Assembly (NCBI GenBank): GCA_943788935.1
Contig: CALSSE010000003.1
Location: forward strand, 1-64,000
Length of the DNA stretch: 64,000 nucleotides
Reading direction: 5' to 3'
DNA from: an uncultured bacterium
Lineage (GTDB): Bacteria; Myxococcota_A; Bradymonadia; UBA7976; VGTA01
The position numbers were made by a program, and so were the translations under genes. The notes under the pieces were generated by a model. It was not told the origin of the DNA, ran no database searches, and worked only from the letters and a program-made list of their open reading frames with translations. This document shows positions 63,024 to 64,000 of the stretch, in pieces (position 1 is the first letter of the stretch; every line of letters starts with the position of its first letter).

Positions 63024-63534
63024 CGCGCCCCCATTGAGATATAATACAAAACAGTATAACCGAGTGAAACGCTAAGCTCAATGATCCATCTACAGGAACT
63101 CTTAAATAGTGAAGCGAGAGTTAAACTCTCTTAAAGTTATAAGTTAAAGAGGTCTTATAAGGCTAACTACATACCATATCTTCCGATCAGTGATGATCAG
63201 GATCTTATAGTGATTCAACTGATGGATCACCTCTACGAGCTGGGCTTTGAGGGGACCCACTCCTTTGATCAAGGACAAAGACCTCAGCGGGGAATCTTTT
63301 GAGAGGGGAGTCAAGATTAAACTCTCCCGAAGAGACCGGATTACCGATTCACCCTCTCAGCCTCATCGCTCAGCGACTCGAATAATCCTGCTATATATCC
63401 TAAGACTAGTTCGATCGTCCGATATTGAATCAATCTTCTCTCACTCTTGGCGAAGCGGGACGCATGTACTAGGGTGATCACAGAGAGATCGTCTCTTAAT
63501 TTTTACCCAAGCCTCAGTCTTTCTCGGAGCTGTT
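63024..63534. other. 511-bp intergenic region
   Basis: This lies between the divergent basic membrane protein gene and the DUF5690 transporter. No tRNA, convincing ORF or strong promoter was recognised. A short hairpin AGAGA-TCG-TCTCT followed by TTAATTTTT lies at 63484-63502, about 40 bp before the transporter start, and could be a leader or attenuator element. Small reading frames here (for example at 63247-63477) have no ribosome site and are probably non-coding. Confidence 0.35.
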
Positions 63535-64000
63535 ATGAGTCAGAGTCCCATGAGCCCTCGACATCCGATCACCCAATGGTTGAGCAAACAAGAGAGCCTT
63601 ATATTCTCTATTTACGCGATCGGCGCAGCATTCTCATGTTACTTTTGTATGTATGCTTTTCGCAAACCTTACACGGCGATTGGCTATGGTAGCTATGAGA
63701 CCCTCTGGGGACTTGATTATAAAATAGCGCTCATCCTCGCTCAGCTATTTGGCTACACTCTCTCTAAGTTTGTGGGGATCAAAGTGATCTCAGAGCTTAA
63801 CCCTAAATGGAGACCGCTTGCCTTATTAGGCTTTATTGGGGTCGCTGAGCTGAGCTTAATCGGCTTCGCGCTCACTCCTCCTGAGTATGGGCCGCTGTTT
63901 ATGTTCATCAATGGCCTCCCCTTAGGTATGATTTGGGGGCTAGTGTTCGGCTTTCTCGAAGGCCGTAAGTTGACCGAAGTTCTAGGAGCTGGACTCAGCG
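63535..64000 (+). CDS. DUF5690 family membrane transporter-like protein (partial, runs off the end)
   Basis: The gene starts at ATG 63535 with GGAG 6-7 nt before it and is cut by the window end after 155 codons. The product has at least four membrane helices and the pattern FSCYFCMYAFRKPYTAIGYG, DYKIALILAQLFGYTLSKFVGIKVISEL and NGLPLGMIWGLVFGFLEGRKLTEVLGAG. These match the MFS-like DUF5690 family and the related sugar-phosphate antiporter type. Substrate is unknown. The rest of the gene lies to the right. Confidence 0.8.
   Translation, partial: MSQSPMSPRHPITQWLSKQESLIFSIYAIGAAFSCYFCMYAFRKPYTAIGYGSYETLWGLDYKIALILAQLFGYTLSKFVGIKVISELNPKWRPLALLGFIGVAELSLIGFALTPPEYGPLFMFINGLPLGMIWGLVFGFLEGRKLTEVLGAGLS

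Noticed and set aside
63247..63477. Small ORF in the intergenic region before the DUF5690 gene
   Set aside because: No ribosome binding site, no recognisable protein features and a composition like non-coding DNA.

Overview
The window is a densely packed chromosomal segment of a Gram-negative bacterium. GC content looks close to 50% by eye, both strands are used, and translational couplings (ATGA, GTGA or TTGA overlaps) are frequent. It carries many lipoproteins and secreted proteins with Sec or Tat-type signals, an LptF/G-type permease and a polysaccharide co-polymerase/tyrosine kinase, so an outer membrane is likely. The long lipoproteins with short amino-acid repeats behind the lipobox, a single-chain eukaryote-like biotin carboxylase/carboxyltransferase, PEGA and Kelch proteins, a DUF1501/DUF1588 pair and a DUF5690 transporter best fit a deltaproteobacterial lineage such as Bradymonadota/Myxococcota. 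That placement is an inference, because no rRNA or tRNA gene was seen.

Layout. 0-5 kb: sufBCDS Fe-S assembly operon. 5-8.2 kb: SlyD-type isomerase with an orphan SPPY DNA methyltransferase, then (minus strand) a CoA-pyrophosphatase-like Nudix gene and a nucleotidyltransferase-fold gene. 8.3-10.5 kb: Wzz/BY-kinase fusion. 10.5-14.6 kb (minus): alaS interrupted by two single-base frameshifts, then holB. 14.8-18.1 kb: PEGA and Kelch secreted proteins. 18.1-22.9 kb (minus): a 1222-residue protein joining a degenerate AAA/STAND-like and helical-repeat region to a complete CCA-adding enzyme, translationally coupled to a NifS-type cysteine desulfurase. 23.3-25.2 kb: a highly diverged Tex-like protein. 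25.2-30.9 kb (minus): the ~1880-residue acyl-CoA carboxylase. 31-36.4 kb: DEDD exonuclease, lipoprotein, YigZ, a discoidin-like secreted protein and a metallophosphoesterase/tetraheme cytochrome fusion. 36.5-38.9 kb: PhyH dioxygenase, small membrane protein and LptF/G-like permease, apparently coupled. 38.9-43 kb (minus): Hsp33 and a large subtilase. 43-51 kb: lipoproteins, a diflavin reductase coupled to an LCM-type methyltransferase, and an OmpR/histidine kinase pair. 51-56.2 kb (minus): J-domain protein, thioredoxin and hemX-hemA-hemC-hemD. 56.2-60 kb (minus): DUF1588-type c-heme lipoprotein plus DUF1501 protein. 60.3-62.4 kb: MoxR ATPase plus CoxE-like VWA protein. 62.4-64 kb: a membrane-anchored basic protein and the start of a DUF5690 transporter.

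Functional links. Fe-S assembly (SUF), a second cysteine desulfurase and heme synthesis (HemA, C, D and a HemX/CcsA-like protein) supply cofactors that the c-type cytochromes in the same window would use. Redox and proteostasis genes (Hsp33, thioredoxin, SlyD, J-domain protein, diflavin reductase) are interspersed. A recurring genomic habit is in-frame minisatellites of 12-15 bp coding for low-complexity linkers between domains or behind lipoboxes. I see no CRISPR array, insertion sequence, prophage or complete defence island. The most unusual objects are the CCA-enzyme fusion, the PhyH/LptF-like trio, the metallophosphoesterase-cytochrome fusion and the doubly frameshifted alaS.
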